NCBI GenBank assembly: GCA_947165425.1
Contig: CAMVAJ010000015.1
Coordinates: forward strand, 1 to 41,380
Direction of reading: 5' to 3'
DNA: 41,380 bases
Source: an uncultured Clostridia bacterium
GTDB taxonomy: Bacteria; Bacillota; Clostridia; Christensenellales; Aristaeellaceae
The translations under genes and the position numbers were made by a program. The notes under the pieces are model-generated. The model was not told where the DNA came from and ran no database searches. It worked only from the letters and a program-made list of their open reading frames with translations. How positions within the stretch are numbered: the first letter of the stretch is position 1; each line of letters begins with the position of its first letter. Shown one piece after another: positions 1 through 9,362 of the stretch.

Positions 1-142
1 AGAGCATCTCCACGGCGTAGGCGATCAGCGTGTTGGAGACGCCGACCAGGCCGAAACGGAGGAACTGCAGGAGCGGAGCCTTCCGCCCGCTGTCCGCCGC
101 GGCGAGGCGGGTGAGAAGAGTCTGGATGCTTGTCTTTTTCAT
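1..142 (-). CDS. GtrA family membrane protein (N-terminal fragment, cut by window edge)
   Basis: Only the first 47 codons are inside the window. Reading the minus strand from the ATG at 142 gives a short basic N-terminus (MKKTSIQTLL...) followed by QFLRFGLVGVSNTLIAYAVE. The F-x-x-x-G-x-x-x-x-x-N motif at the start of the first membrane segment is the signature of GtrA-like proteins, small four-helix membrane proteins thought to help flip or transfer polyprenyl-linked sugars. It is the last visible gene of the leftmost minus-strand gene group. A 27-bp inverted repeat lies between it and the upstream DUF3048 gene, so it may not be fully cotranscribed. The ribosome binding site is weak. The family call rests on this single motif but is quite specific. 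Confidence 0.75.
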   Translation of the reverse strand, partial: MKKTSIQTLLTRLAAADSGRKAPLLQFLRFGLVGVSNTLIAYAVEML

Positions 143-173
143 GGGCCTATGCGAGGGTCTCCCAAAGCGGCAA

Positions 174-200
174 ATCCCTCAGGCGCGAGGCCCGAGGGAT
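174..200 (-). terminator. Intergenic hairpin after the DUF3048 gene, candidate weak terminator
   Basis: On the minus strand ATCCCTC-GGGC pairs with GCCT-GAGGGAT across a short loop, just downstream of the stop at 207. It is followed only by TTTGCCGCTTT rather than a clean T-run, so termination would be partial. It may instead be a processing or attenuation hairpin ahead of the GtrA gene. Confidence 0.35.
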
Positions 201-206
201 GACGCC

Positions 207-1412
207 TCACTCGTAGGAGACGGAACGTTTGACATCGGTGATGATGGAGGGCTTTTTCCGGCTGGCGGTGTGGATCTGACGCTCCACGTTGGGGAACATC
301 TCGATCATTGTGCGCCCGCGCTGCAGCTTAAGCTCCTCGCCGTTCTCGTTGTAGAAGACGGTGCGGCTGTGCATGTTCTCCCGCCGCCAGTAGCCGGTCT
401 TGTGGACGCCGTTCATGAAGTAGTCCGCGTTCCCCTCGGCGGTGAAGAAGCCGGTGGAGTAGTTGGCGAAGAAGGCGCCGTCGCCGGTGTTGCGGGTGAC
501 GGGGGCGTCCTTGACGACCCAATCGACGTCCGTCCACTGGATGATGACGTTGCGGAAGGGGATGGGCTCCTCCGTGTCCAGATCGTGGTAGGGCTCGGCC
601 TTCTTGCCGGTGCCGACATAGCGGTAGTAGCAGTCCTGCTCCTCGTCGTAGCGGAAGACGGAGGTGTAGTCCTTGTGGCCCCACTTGACGGTGATCTCCG
701 TGGCGGGGTCGCCCTCGGCGGCCTCGTCGGTGAAGAGCCAGGTGTGGTTCGGCGGGATGATGTCGTCCTCCACCAGGGTCAGGATGCCGGCGGCGTTGGC
801 GCCCTTGTCGTGGGGGCTGGCCAGATTTTGCCGGTTATAGTAGTACTTGTTCCAGTCCTTGCCGCCGGAGGTGCCGGAGAAGAGCAGCCCGCGCTTGGTC
901 ACGCCCAGGCGCGTCAGCTCCTCGAGCACGTTGGTCAGCGCATACTCCTGCTGGCCGTGGTAGAGGAAGGCGGCATCCCACTCCTCCCGGAGCCATACGT
1001 GGCCCAGACGGGCGGAGCGGATCGGACCCACGTCGTCGGGGACGAGGTCGGAGTAGAGAATGGAGATGCGGGTCTGGCCCTCCCGGCGCAGGGGGCTCTC
1101 GTAGATCACGTCGGAGTAGATGGCGCCCCAGGGGGAGCGCCAGCCCGCGCCGTTGTCGGAATTGTCGATCTGCACCAGCACGGGGAGGTAGCGGCCGGTC
1201 ACCGCCAGCCCGGCGAAATCCTCGTTGCCCGGGAGACGCTCCTCCAGCGGCAGGCCGGTGGTCGGGCTCTCGCCGTCGATCAGCTCGTTGAGGCCCACCT
1301 CTTTGGGCTCGATGCCGCGGTCTTCGCCGCCGTCGAGGGTGACCGCGAGGGCGAAGACCGGCTCCACCGCCAGGAGAACGGTCAGGAGAAGGACCAGCAA
1401 ATTCTTTTTCAT
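207..1412 (-). CDS. DUF3048 (YerB-like) secreted protein
   Basis: 401 residues. An N-terminal signal peptide (MKKNLLVLLLTVLLAVEPVFA) is followed by PTTGLPLEE, matching the N/T-P-L-T-G-L-P opening typical of DUF3048 proteins. The core then has VLVQIDNS, the DVIYESPLRREGQTRI segment and VGPIRSAR, all landmarks of the YerB family. Function is unknown; homologues are extracytoplasmic and often lipoproteins, but no lipobox cysteine is seen here, so this one is probably secreted or anchored by an uncleaved signal. It lies 51 bp downstream of the metallo-beta-lactamase-fold gene and is probably cotranscribed with trpS. The ATG start is supported by AAGGGACATTTGAG upstream, a modest ribosome binding site. 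Confidence 0.85.
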   Translation of the reverse strand: MKKNLLVLLLTVLLAVEPVFALAVTLDGGEDRGIEPKEVGLNELIDGESPTTGLPLEERLPGNEDFAGLAVTGRYLPVLVQIDNSDNGAGWRSPWGAIYSDVIYESPLRREGQTRISILYSDLVPDDVGPIRSARLGHVWLREEWDAAFLYHGQQEYALTNVLEELTRLGVTKRGLLFSGTSGGKDWNKYYYNRQNLASPHDKGANAAGILTLVEDDIIPPNHTWLFTDEAAEGDPATEITVKWGHKDYTSVFRYDEEQDCYYRYVGTGKKAEPYHDLDTEEPIPFRNVIIQWTDVDWVVKDAPVTRNTGDGAFFANYSTGFFTAEGNADYFMNGVHKTGYWRRENMHSRTVFYNENGEELKLQRGRTMIEMFPNVERQIHTASRKKPSIITDVKRSVSYE

Positions 1413-1463
1413 CTCAAATGTCCCTTCAAACGGTTGTGGTATGGGAGGGGCGCGGGGCCCGTC

Positions 1464-2327
1464 TCAGGGGACGAGCTTGCCGGAGGGGAAGACGCCCGGC
1501 TCCACGTTGTAGGCGGACCAGAGGCTCGTGCCGTCGCTGATGATGTGGACATGGCCGTCCCGGCAGGAGTAGAAGCGGGGATAGCGCTTCAGGGAGCACT
1601 CCTTGAGGGCGAAGGTCTTGACCTTGTCCTCGTTCGCCCCGCTGCCGGGGATCAGGATGACCCTGGGGCTGAGGTGACGCATGGTGGCGGGCTTGATGCA
1701 CATGGGGGAGAGCCCGTGGTGCGGGAAGGAGAGGACGTCGATCTTGTCCAGCGCGTGCTCGTGCCGCTGCCAGATCGTGTAGTCCACCCAGTCGCCGGTG
1801 AAGAGAAAACGGTGATTGCCGTAGTAGACCAGAAAGTTCAGGCTGTCGCGGTTGTTCTCGCCGGTGACGTCCGGGCTCTCGGGGCCGACGCAGAGGATCT
1901 GCAGCGGCCCGATGGAGAGGCTGTCCCCGTCCCGGAGCTGTCTGTACTGGCCGTGGGCCAGCGGCTGGAAGCGCGGCGGCAGCAGCGGCGAGGCGCCGTA
2001 GACGACGGTGGAGTCCAGGCCGTAGCGCTCGTTGAGTGTGTTGACGAGATAGGCGTGGTCGTCGTGCCAGTGGGTGACGAAGTGGGCGTCCACATGGTCG
2101 ATGCCCGAGGCCTCCAAATAGTCCAGCAGGGGCTGGGCGCTTTGGTTGACGTCGGTGTCCACGCCGCAGTCCACCAGCACCACGGTGTCCTCCACCGTGA
2201 TCAGGTAGCAGTCCGTGTGCCCGCGCGCGATCTGGTGCAGGCGCATCAGGGGCCCGGTGCTCATGGCCAGCGCCGAGGAAAAGAGGAGCGCCAGGGAGAG
2301 CAGGACCGCAGTCCATCGTTTACGCAT
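1464..2327 (-). CDS. ComEC/Rec2-like metallo-beta-lactamase-fold hydrolase, secreted
   Basis: 287 residues. A signal peptide (MRKRWTAVLLSLALLFSSALA) precedes a metallo-beta-lactamase fold. VVLVDCGVDTDV and the metal-binding motif THWHDDHAY (H-x-H-x-D-H) are visible, then FLFTGDW and FPHHGLSP, in the order seen in the C-terminal catalytic domain of ComEC and its free-standing relatives. In the family these enzymes cleave phosphodiesters, often of extracellular DNA or cyclic nucleotides; the substrate here is not known. The ATG at 2327 is chosen because it begins the signal peptide; the frame stays open further upstream but only as an antisense shadow of trpS. It starts 20 bp after trpS, so cotranscription is likely. 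Confidence 0.8.
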   Translation of the reverse strand: MRKRWTAVLLSLALLFSSALAMSTGPLMRLHQIARGHTDCYLITVEDTVVLVDCGVDTDVNQSAQPLLDYLEASGIDHVDAHFVTHWHDDHAYLVNTLNERYGLDSTVVYGASPLLPPRFQPLAHGQYRQLRDGDSLSIGPLQILCVGPESPDVTGENNRDSLNFLVYYGNHRFLFTGDWVDYTIWQRHEHALDKIDVLSFPHHGLSPMCIKPATMRHLSPRVILIPGSGANEDKVKTFALKECSLKRYPRFYSCRDGHVHIISDGTSLWSAYNVEPGVFPSGKLVP

Positions 2328-2347
2328 CGTTACGCTGCCCCCGCCTG

Positions 2348-3367
2348 TCAGCCGCGGGCGGCGAAGCCGACCTTCTTCTGAACCTTGCGCAGGGTCTTCA
2401 TGGCGATGCGGCCGGCCTTCTCCGCGCCCTGGTCGATGACGCCCTGCAGATAGGCCTTGTCGGCCATCAGGCGGTTGAACTCCGCCTGCAGCGGCTCGAG
2501 GGCGGCGATGACGCAGTCGGCGGTCTCCGCCTTGAGCTGGCCGTAGCCCATGCCCTGCATGCGCGCGGCGATCTCCTCCACCGTGCCCGCGCCCAGGGCG
2601 CTCATGATGGAGAGCAGATTGCTGACGCCGGGCTTGTTCTCCGGGTCGAAGCGGATCTCGCCGTCGGAGTCGGTCACGGCGCGCTTGATCTTGCGGCGGA
2701 CGGCGTCGGGCGTGTCCAGGAGGGAGATGAAGGTCTCCTCCGGGTCGGACTTGGACATCTTCTTGGTCGGCTCCTGCAGGCTCATGATCTTTGCGCCCAC
2801 CTTCGGGATGAAGCCCTCGGGGATGGTGAACACGTCGCCGTAGACGCCGTTGAAGCGGATCGCGATGTCGCGGCATAGCTCCAGGTGCTGCTTTTGATCC
2901 ACGCCCACCGGCACCAGGTTGGTCTGGTAGAGCAGGATGTCCGCGGCCATCAGCACGGGGTAGGTGAAAAGGCCCGCGTTGATGTTGTCCGCGTGGGCCG
3001 CGCTCTTGGCCTTGAACTGGGTCATGCGGCTCAATTCGCCCATATAGGTGAAGCAGTTGAGGATCCAGGCCAGCTCGGCGTGAGCGCTGACATGGCTCTG
3101 GCAGTAGATCAGGCTCTTCTCCGGGTCGATGCCGGAGGCCAGATACAGGGCGGCCAGCTCCAGGCAGCGGCGGCGCAGCTCCGCGGGATTCTGGCGCACG
3201 GTGATGGCGTGCTCGTCCACGACGCAGTAGATGCAGTCGTGATCCTGCTGTAGAATCGAAAAGTTGCGCAGCGCGCCGATATAGTTGCCCAGCGTCAGCA
3301 CGCCGGAAGGCTGAATGCCTGAAAAAATGACCGGCTTGCGGACGGCGGCCTGTGACGTCTCGCTCAT
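2348..3367 (-). CDS. trpS: Tryptophan--tRNA ligase
   Basis: 339 residues, the usual length for bacterial TrpRS. This class Ic synthetase charges tRNA-Trp. The nucleotide-binding motif appears as [12 protein letters not shown] (residues 20-31, replacing HIGH with the TrpRS-type G-N-Y) and the second signature KMSKS is at 203-207. The intervening [15 protein letters not shown] and [16 protein letters not shown] segments match the Trp pocket and dimer region. Start: ATG with GGAGGAGAC upstream. The leader is only about 40 nt, too short for a T-box, so the classical tRNA-sensing control of clostridial synthetase genes is absent. It heads the operon trpS, MBL-fold gene, DUF3048 gene. Confidence 0.97.
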   Translation of the reverse strand: MSETSQAAVRKPVIFSGIQPSGVLTLGNYIGALRNFSILQQDHDCIYCVVDEHAITVRQNPAELRRRCLELAALYLASGIDPEKSLIYCQSHVSAHAELAWILNCFTYMGELSRMTQFKAKSAAHADNINAGLFTYPVLMAADILLYQTNLVPVGVDQKQHLELCRDIAIRFNGVYGDVFTIPEGFIPKVGAKIMSLQEPTKKMSKSDPEETFISLLDTPDAVRRKIKRAVTDSDGEIRFDPENKPGVSNLLSIMSALGAGTVEEIAARMQGMGYGQLKAETADCVIAALEPLQAEFNRLMADKAYLQGVIDQGAEKAGRIAMKTLRKVQKKVGFAARG

Positions 3368-3413
3368 GGTTTGTCTCCTCCATTCCCGCGGCTTGAATCC
3401 GCTGACAAGCGGA

Positions 3414-3442
3414 AGTATACCATATTTTATATTAAATGAAAA
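3414..3442 (-). promoter_or_regulatory. Sigma-A type promoter for trpS
   Basis: On the minus strand a TTTTCA -35 box (3437-3442) and a TATACT -10 box (3414-3419) are separated by exactly 17 bp, with a TG extension just before the -10. It lies in a conspicuously AT-rich stretch and gives a leader of about 40 nt before the trpS ATG. Confidence 0.7.
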
Positions 3443-3473
3443 GAGAAAAGCACGAAAGCTTTGGCCGGCGCGC

Positions 3474-4346
3474 TCACCGGATCGTAGCGGTGAAATCTCC
3501 GCTCCCGGCGGTTTTCACCGGCTCGGCGTCGGCGGTGCGCCAGGCCTCGTAGAAGGCAGCGCCGGAGAGGGTCATATAGACCGAGAGGATCAGGGAGCAG
3601 AGCATGGAGACCGTGGAGCCCAGCACGCCCGGGAGCACCAGGCTCACAATGTTCAGCACCAGATACCAGCCGACGAAGCTGAGCATGAGGCTCAGATACA
3701 GCCCCTTGCGGCTGCGCAGCAGACGGAGGCTGGCGGCGAGGGCCTCCCGCGCCCGCAGCTCCGGCCGGTCCGCCATCGCGCACATGGCCAGCGCGTGGTG
3801 CAGGGCCGTGCGGACGGAGAGCACCAGCATCAGGCTCATGCCGAGATAGATCAGCAGCACGGGGAGGGTCATGCCGGCGCTCACGGGGATCATCAGCGCG
3901 CCCGCGAGGACCGCGATTCCCGGCAGAGCGGCGACGGCCAGACGGAGAATCAGCAGGAGCTGCAGCAGGATCGCCCGGCCGAAGCAGGGGAGCCGGTCGA
4001 GGATGTTCCGGGCCGAGGCCTCCTCGCCGCGCAGGAGCTTGAGGGCGATATGCCACTGGCTCACGGTGAGAAAGGCGCAGAGAATCCCGAGCAGGCCGAA
4101 GACCAGCCCGATCCGGGCGTCCGGCCAGGCGAGACGGTAGTATTGAAGGATCTGCTCCTCCGTGAGCCGGGTGATATCGGCCACCAGCAGCGCCGCCTGC
4201 ATCTTGACCAGCCCGCGGGAGAACATGACCTGCTGGAGCAGACCCGGCAGCGCCGCCAGCAGCGAGGCCAGCAGGATGACGGCCGGGTTCCGGGCGAAGG
4301 CCTCCCGGGCGCGTTGCTTCAGTTCAGCGTTTGAGTTCGGATACAT
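3474..4346 (-). CDS. DUF975 family integral membrane protein
   Basis: 290 residues, about six hydrophobic segments. The N-terminus ([20 protein letters not shown]) is the amphipathic opening typical of DUF975 proteins, which share a K-x-x-A-(R/K)-x-x-L start before the first membrane helix. Later segments such as [16 protein letters not shown] and [16 protein letters not shown] are membrane helices. No catalytic motif is seen and the family function is unknown. It overlaps the 3' end of the O-antigen-ligase-like gene by 23 bp, so it is translationally coupled and in the same operon as rmlA. Confidence 0.75.
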   Translation of the reverse strand: MYPNSNAELKQRAREAFARNPAVILLASLLAALPGLLQQVMFSRGLVKMQAALLVADITRLTEEQILQYYRLAWPDARIGLVFGLLGILCAFLTVSQWHIALKLLRGEEASARNILDRLPCFGRAILLQLLLILRLAVAALPGIAVLAGALMIPVSAGMTLPVLLIYLGMSLMLVLSVRTALHHALAMCAMADRPELRAREALAASLRLLRSRKGLYLSLMLSFVGWYLVLNIVSLVLPGVLGSTVSMLCSLILSVYMTLSGAAFYEAWRTADAEPVKTAGSGDFTATIR

Positions 4347-5850
4347 CGGCGGATTCCTCCATTGGGCGGACGGCGGCGGCCATCCCCGCCAGGGCGGCGG
4401 CGATGGGCGTGATGATGCAGAGCGAGAAGGTGAACATGCCCTGGGTCAGATAGCAGACCAGGGCGGCGGCGAGGGGGATGCCGGCCTCGCCGGCCCGGCG
4501 GGTCCGGCGCAGCAGCGCGGCCAGCAGCGCCAAATAGAGCAGCAGCGCCGGGATACCGCTGGAGACCAGCACGCCCAGGAGCAGATTGTGCGGCGTGTCG
4601 AAGAGCTGGGCGAGGTAGATGCCGGAGGCCGCCTGCTCGTCCAGGGCCGCCTGCTGGAAGGCGTCGGGGCCTACGCCGAAGAGCGGGTGGCTCCGGGCCA
4701 GGCGCAGGGCGATCTCCCAGATGCCCCAGCGCTCGGAGCCGAAATCCGGCAGCCCGCGCCCGCGGAGGATCTCGTGGGCCTCCCAGAGCCCGCCGGCGTT
4801 CTCCGGCACGGGCAGGAGCCACACCAGCAGGACCGCCAGCGCCGCCAGGGCGGCGAAGCCGAGGGCAATCCTTTGGGCGGAGACAGGTCTTCCGCCGGGA
4901 CAGCGATGCGCCAGGACGCCGAGGGTGATCGACAGGAGCGCGGTGAGCAGGGCAGCCAGGGCGGCCGGGCCCCCGGGCGGGCAGAGCCGCAGCGTGCCGA
5001 AGTCGTTCTCCCAGGGCAGCGAGAGGGAGAGACGGGCCAGCAGGAGCAGGGCGCAGGCAGCCCAAAGCCCGCAGACCCGGGGGCGGCAGACGGGGCGGCG
5101 CAGCGCGAGGGCCAGCGCCAGCGCCAACAGCGCGCCGAGCATCAGGAAGCCCGCCTGGACTTCCATACAATATAGCCACAGGACGCCGGCGAGGCCCGCC
5201 GCCAGGCTGCCGTATCCCTCCCCGCGCAGACACCAGGGGAGGAGGAGCAGCGGGAGCGCGAGGGCGAGATATCCGACGGTCATGTCGATATTGCCCAGAG
5301 ATCCCTGAAACTCCGGATTCTGCAGCAGGGAGAAGCCCTCCGGAAAGAAGCCGAGGGGATTGAGCCCGGCGTACTGCAGGGCGGTCAGCGCCAGGTTGAG
5401 CGCCAGGGAGACGGCCACCGCGGCCCGGACGATCCGCGCCCGGACCGGGGCGAGGGCCTGGGCCAGGAAGACCACGGCGTAGCAGACCTGGGTGAGGAGC
5501 CCCTCAAAGCGGGACTCGCCCCAGAGGGTCACCCGCTGCCCGTCCGGATTCAGCGCCTGCGCGCCGCTCCCCAAAAAGGCCGAGAGGGCGATCCAGACCG
5601 TCAGCGCGCCGCAGAGGATCAGCGGCAGTGGCTCCGGACGGGGGAGGCGGAAGCGGACGGTGAGCGCCAGGATGGCGATGGCCGCGGTCAGCGTCAGCGC
5701 CGCGCCGCCCAGGAGAAACAGCCATTTGGCCTGCGTGAAGCCGGCGTAGGAGCCGAGGCTCACCAGCGGAAAGACGGCCAGCCACCAGACGGCGAGGGCC
5801 GTCGAGAGCCCGCCGCGCAGGCGCTCGCCCGCGGCCGGGGCCGGGATCAA
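4324..5850 (-). CDS. O-antigen ligase / polymerase-like polytopic membrane protein
   Basis: 508 residues with about a dozen hydrophobic segments. The pattern [16 protein letters not shown] in the early part, [15 protein letters not shown] in the middle, and [12 protein letters not shown] followed by [15 protein letters not shown] toward the C-terminus is the Wzy_C/O-antigen ligase (RfaL/WaaL) layout: the acceptor-loop arginine, then the H/N-containing periplasmic loop. These proteins join or polymerise undecaprenyl-linked glycans; in a Gram-positive cell this would be a wall teichuronic, capsular or glycoprotein glycan. No ATG fits: the TTG at 5850, overlapping the rmlA stop as TTGA, is the best start. 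Coupling to rmlA supports a role with its nucleotide sugar. Confidence 0.8.
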   Translation of the reverse strand: MIPAPAAGERLRGGLSTALAVWWLAVFPLVSLGSYAGFTQAKWLFLLGGAALTLTAAIAILALTVRFRLPRPEPLPLILCGALTVWIALSAFLGSGAQALNPDGQRVTLWGESRFEGLLTQVCYAVVFLAQALAPVRARIVRAAVAVSLALNLALTALQYAGLNPLGFFPEGFSLLQNPEFQGSLGNIDMTVGYLALALPLLLLPWCLRGEGYGSLAAGLAGVLWLYCMEVQAGFLMLGALLALALALALRRPVCRPRVCGLWAACALLLLARLSLSLPWENDFGTLRLCPPGGPAALAALLTALLSITLGVLAHRCPGGRPVSAQRIALGFAALAALAVLLVWLLPVPENAGGLWEAHEILRGRGLPDFGSERWGIWEIALRLARSHPLFGVGPDAFQQAALDEQAASGIYLAQLFDTPHNLLLGVLVSSGIPALLLYLALLAALLRRTRRAGEAGIPLAAALVCYLTQGMFTFSLCIITPIAAALAGMAAAVRPMEESADVSELKR

Positions 5851-6731
5851 TAGCGGATCCTCCCCTCGGCGACGGAGCGCAGGAAGACGCCGTAGGGGCT
5901 CTTGCCGTAGCGCTCGGCGGAGGCGTTCAGGGTCTCCCGGTCGATCCAGCCGTTGCGGAAGGCGATCTCCTCCGGCGCGGAGATCATGATGCCCTGGCGC
6001 TTCTCCACCATGCCGATGAAGTTCGCGGCCTCGGAAAGGCTCTCCACGGTGCCGGTGTCCAGCCAGGCGTAGCCGCGGCCGAGCAGCTGCACGTCCAGGG
6101 CGCCCTCCCGCAGATAGAGGTCGTTGAGCGAGGTAATCTCCAGCTCGCCCCGGGCGGAGGGGCGGATCCGGGCCGCCATCTCGCAGACCCGGCTGTCGTA
6201 GAAATACAGCCCCGTGATCGCGTAATTGCTCTTGGGGTGCTTCGGCTTCTCCTCGACGGAGACCACGTGGCCCTCGGCGTCGAACTCCACGACGCCGAAG
6301 CGCTCCGGGTCGTTGACATAGTAGCCGAAGACGGTGGCGCGGCCGGCCTGGGCGTTCTGCGCCGCCTGGCGCATCATGCGAGAGAGGCCGTTGCCGTAGA
6401 AGATGTTGTCGCCCAGCACCATGGCGCACGGCTCGCCGCCGATGAAGTCCTTCCCGATGAGAAAGGCCTGCGCCAGCCCGTCGGGGGAGGGCTGCACGGC
6501 GTAGGAGAGGTTCAGGCCGAAATGGCTGCCGTCCCCGAGCAGATCCCGGAAGCGCGGGGTGTCCACGGGCGTGGAGATGATGAGGATATCCCGGATCCCC
6601 GCGAGCATCAGGGTGGAGAGGGGATAGTAGATCATGGGCTTGTCATAGACCGGCAGGAGCTGCTTGCTGGTCACCATGGTCAGGGGGTAGAGCCGGGTGC
6701 CCGCGCCGCCGGCCAGAATGATGCCTTTCAT
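5847..6731 (-). CDS. rmlA: Glucose-1-phosphate thymidylyltransferase
   Basis: 294 residues, full length for the short RmlA/RfbA form. It makes dTDP-glucose from dTTP and glucose-1-phosphate, the first step to dTDP-rhamnose and related sugars. Visible landmarks: [18 protein letters not shown] (nucleotide-binding loop), [26 protein letters not shown] (metal-binding Asp region), [20 protein letters not shown] and WLDTGT. The ATG at 6731 is preceded by GGAGGA at good spacing. The remaining rml genes (B, C, D) are not in this window, so the final sugar cannot be inferred. It is first in the operon with the O-antigen-ligase-like and DUF975 genes. No convincing promoter was found between 6732 and 6856, only weak boxes. 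Confidence 0.95.
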   Translation of the reverse strand: MKGIILAGGAGTRLYPLTMVTSKQLLPVYDKPMIYYPLSTLMLAGIRDILIISTPVDTPRFRDLLGDGSHFGLNLSYAVQPSPDGLAQAFLIGKDFIGGEPCAMVLGDNIFYGNGLSRMMRQAAQNAQAGRATVFGYYVNDPERFGVVEFDAEGHVVSVEEKPKHPKSNYAITGLYFYDSRVCEMAARIRPSARGELEITSLNDLYLREGALDVQLLGRGYAWLDTGTVESLSEAANFIGMVEKRQGIMISAPEEIAFRNGWIDRETLNASAERYGKSPYGVFLRSVAEGRIRY

Positions 6732-6856
6732 ATCGTGAAGTCCTCCATCCATAATTTGCAAACGGATAATCTTTACAATGATTCGACCCGGACGCGAAAA
6801 TTCCTGCCTGACTGGCCGGAAAAGGGCGGAGAGAGGGGGACTTTGCGCGGCGGTCA

Positions 6857-6885
6857 TTGACAGGAGAAGTGGGTTGGGGTACACT
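6857..6885 (+). promoter_or_regulatory. Sigma-A type promoter for the tRNA-editing gene
   Basis: TTGACA (6857-6862) and TACACT (6880-6885) with exactly 17 bp between. Transcription would begin near 6892, leaving a leader of roughly 28 nt to the ATG at 6920. It is divergent to the rmlA operon. Confidence 0.8.
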
Positions 6886-6919
6886 CACGGCATCGAAACA
6901 GGACGCGGGAGGCGGGCGC

Positions 6920-8101
6920 ATGGCGGAAATGCGAAAAACGGAGAGGCTGTACGAGGGGGATGTGTGGCTCAGGCGCTTTGAGGCGCGGGTCGAGGCCTGC
7001 GCGCCTTCGGGCGAAAAGTGGGAGGTGGCGCTGGACCGCACCGCTTTCTTCCCGGAGGGCGGGGGGCAGGGCGGCGACCATGGCCGGCTCGGCAGCGCGG
7101 CGGTGCTGGACACCCACGAGCGGGCGGGCGTCATCTGGCATACGGTGGACGCGCCTCTCCCGGCGGGGGAGACGGTGTACGGCGAGGTGGACAGCCTGCG
7201 CCGGATGGACATGATGCAGCAGCACACGGGCGAGCACATCCTCTCCGGCCTGACCTGCGCGCGGATGGGGTGCAGCAATGTCGGCTTCCACATCGGCTCC
7301 GACGCGGTGACGCTGGACTTTTCCAAAGAGCTCGACGGGCCGACGCTGGCGGAGCTGGAGCTGGAGGCCAACCGGGCCGTCTGGCGGGACATCCCGGTGG
7401 AGGCCTGGGTGCCGGACCCGGAGGAGCTGAGCCGGACGCCCTACCGGAGCAAGAAGGAGATCGAGGGCGCGCTGCGCCTGGTGCGCATCGCGGGGGTGGA
7501 CACCTGCGCCTGCTGCGGGACCCACTGCGAGACCACCGGCCAGGTGGGGCTCATCAAGGTGCTCTCCTGCATCCGCTACAAGGGCGGCTCCCGGGTGAGC
7601 ATCCTCTGCGGACGGCGGGCCCTGATGAAGATGAACGAGGTGCTCGACGAGCAGCGGGAGGTCTCCCATCTGCTCTCCGCCAAGCCCGGCACCCTGGGCG
7701 CGGCGGCGGGCCGGCTGCTGGCGGAGCGGGACGCCCTCGCCTGGCAGGCGGAGCGGGCGGGCGTCGCCCTCTTCGAACGGGAGATGGCGGGGGAGACAGG
7801 CAAGGCCGTGCGGGTGATCTGCGCGCCCAGCCTGCCCGCGGCCCGGCTCCGCAAGGCGGCGGGCCAGCTGGCGGCGGGGGCGCGCCTGGCGCTGGTGCTG
7901 ATCCCGCGCGGGGAGGACGGCTGGGCCTTCGCCCTCAGCGGGGAGGGGGACGTGCGCCCCGCGGCCCGGGCGCTGATGGCGCGCTTCGGCGGCAAGGGCG
8001 GCGGCCCGGCGGACATGATCCAGGGGACGCTGGAGGCGGCCGGGATGGCGGACGCGGCCCTGGCCGAGGCGGCCCGGGCGGCGCTGGAGGGGATGACATG
8101 A
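6920..8101 (+). CDS. Alanyl-tRNA editing protein (AlaX-like, with DHHA1-type C-terminal region)
   Basis: 393 residues. It resembles the editing half of alanyl-tRNA synthetase and lacks the synthetase core. The zinc site is visible as H102-T-G-E-H106 and C198-C-G-T-H202, the HxxxH and CxxxH motifs that hydrolyse Ser- or Gly-tRNA-Ala. The glycine-rich RTAFFPEGGGQGGDHG at the N-terminus is also diagnostic. The Ala/Arg-rich C-terminal half, ending in a GGKGGG segment, matches the DHHA1 domain of AlaRS. Start: ATG 6920 follows GGGAGG at good spacing; ATG 6929 is an alternative. It overlaps the next gene by 4 bp (ATGA). Confidence 0.9.
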   Translation: MAEMRKTERLYEGDVWLRRFEARVEACAPSGEKWEVALDRTAFFPEGGGQGGDHGRLGSAAVLDTHERAGVIWHTVDAPLPAGETVYGEVDSLRRMDMMQQHTGEHILSGLTCARMGCSNVGFHIGSDAVTLDFSKELDGPTLAELELEANRAVWRDIPVEAWVPDPEELSRTPYRSKKEIEGALRLVRIAGVDTCACCGTHCETTGQVGLIKVLSCIRYKGGSRVSILCGRRALMKMNEVLDEQREVSHLLSAKPGTLGAAAGRLLAERDALAWQAERAGVALFEREMAGETGKAVRVICAPSLPAARLRKAAGQLAAGARLALVLIPRGEDGWAFALSGEGDVRPAARALMARFGGKGGGPADMIQGTLEAAGMADAALAEAARAALEGMT

Positions 8102-9303
8102 AGCGGGACTGGCGGAATCTGCTGTTCACCGGCGCGGCTTTCCTGGGTCTCTGGCTCCTGGCCGCGCTCCTCACGGGACAGGCGAATCCCGGCTTTGACT
8201 CCTACTACAACTCCTTCTCCCTCCAGGCGGACGCCTGGCTCCACGGCCGGCTGGACCTGGGGCGGGACTACGAGTGGCTGGAGCTGGCGGTGGTGGACGG
8301 GCGCTACTATGTCTCCTTCCCGCCGTTTCCCTCGCTGGTGATGCTGCCGCTGGTGGCCATCTTCGGCAGCGGCACGCCGGACACGCTGGTGGCGCTGCTG
8401 GCGGCGCTGCTGGGGCTCTACCACGCGGTGGCGCTGGCGGAGGACTGCCTGCCGGACGCGCGGCTTGCCCCCTGGTGGGCGCTGTTTCTGCTGCTGGGGA
8501 ACGGCTATCTCTTCCTCTGCCTGAACGGCTGGGTCTGGTTCATGGCGCAGAATCTGTGCTTCACACTCTCGCTGGCGGCGCTGCACCACGCGGTGCGCGG
8601 GCGGGGCGGCTGGTCGCTGGCGGCGTGGGCGGCCGCGGTGGGCTGCCGCCCGATGGCGGCGCTGATGGGTCCGCTGCTCCTGTGGATGCTCTGGCAGGAT
8701 CTTCGCGCGAAAAAGCCGCGCGAGAAGGCCGGCCGGCTCCTGCTGAGCCGCCTGCACTGGGCGGCGGCGCCGGTGCTGCTGGCGGTCTTCTATATGGCGC
8801 TGAACTGGGCCCGCTTCGGCAATCCCTTCGAGTTCGGACACAACCATCTGCCGGAGTTCCAGCAGTACGGAGCGCAGTTCGCCCTGAGCTATCTGCCGCA
8901 GAATCTGAGCCAGCTCTTCTCCCTGCCCTCCTTCGACCCCCAGGGACGGATGCGGCTGCCCTCGATGGACTCTGGCTGCGCGTGGCTCCTCAACCCCATG
9001 CTCTGGGTCGCCCTGGCGGCCTGGATCTGGGGGCTGAAGGACCGGCGGGGCGGACACACGCTGTGGCTGCTGCCCGTGTCGATCGCGGCCTACGCGCTCG
9101 TGATCCTCTGCCACCGGACCATGGGCGCCTGGCAGTTCGGCAACCGGTACCTGGTGGACCTCATGCCCTGGCTCTACTTCGGCGCGCTGATCCATCAGGG
9201 CGGGGAGGGCCGGGGGCTGGTCCGCTGGTCCACGCCCATCGCGCTGGCCGGGATCGCGCTCCAGTTTTTCGGCACCGTCGCGGTGTACAATATGTGGATG
9301 TAA
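8098..9303 (+). CDS. Polytopic membrane protein, GT-C glycosyltransferase-like
   Basis: 401 residues with about nine to ten hydrophobic segments. After the first helix comes a long extracytoplasmic loop with NSFSLQADAWLHGRLDL and VDGRYYVSFPPFPSLVMLP. This acidic loop after helix 1, with a Y-Y-V-x-F-P-P-F-P motif, resembles the first loop of GT-C (PMT/ArnT-like) glycosyltransferases that use polyprenyl-phosphate sugars. I cannot name a subfamily. It is translationally coupled to the tRNA-editing gene (ATGA overlap), which looks like chance operon sharing rather than a functional link. A terminator follows the stop codon directly. Confidence 0.6.
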   Translation: MKRDWRNLLFTGAAFLGLWLLAALLTGQANPGFDSYYNSFSLQADAWLHGRLDLGRDYEWLELAVVDGRYYVSFPPFPSLVMLPLVAIFGSGTPDTLVALLAALLGLYHAVALAEDCLPDARLAPWWALFLLLGNGYLFLCLNGWVWFMAQNLCFTLSLAALHHAVRGRGGWSLAAWAAAVGCRPMAALMGPLLLWMLWQDLRAKKPREKAGRLLLSRLHWAAAPVLLAVFYMALNWARFGNPFEFGHNHLPEFQQYGAQFALSYLPQNLSQLFSLPSFDPQGRMRLPSMDSGCAWLLNPMLWVALAAWIWGLKDRRGGHTLWLLPVSIAAYALVILCHRTMGAWQFGNRYLVDLMPWLYFGALIHQGGEGRGLVRWSTPIALAGIALQFFGTVAVYNMWM

Positions 9304-9308
9304 AGCAA

Positions 9309-9342
9309 AAAGAAGAGCCGGTCCACCGTCTCTTCTTTTTTC
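9309..9342 (+). terminator. Intrinsic terminator after the GT-C-like gene
   Basis: AGAAGAG (9311-9317) pairs with CTCTTCT (9330-9336) across a 12-nt loop and is followed by a run of T. It lies six bases after the TAA and ends the tRNA-editing/GT-C-like operon. Confidence 0.8.
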
Positions 9343-9362
9343 GTTCAGAGAACCACCGCCCG

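Noticed and set aside
3368-3473. T-box riboswitch upstream of trpS
   Set aside because: The leader from the predicted start is about 40 nt, and no specifier loop, T-box sequence or antiterminator is present.
3430-3473. Terminator after the DUF975 gene
   Set aside because: Only a five-base stem (AAAGC/GCTTT) before a T-rich stretch is visible; too weak to call.
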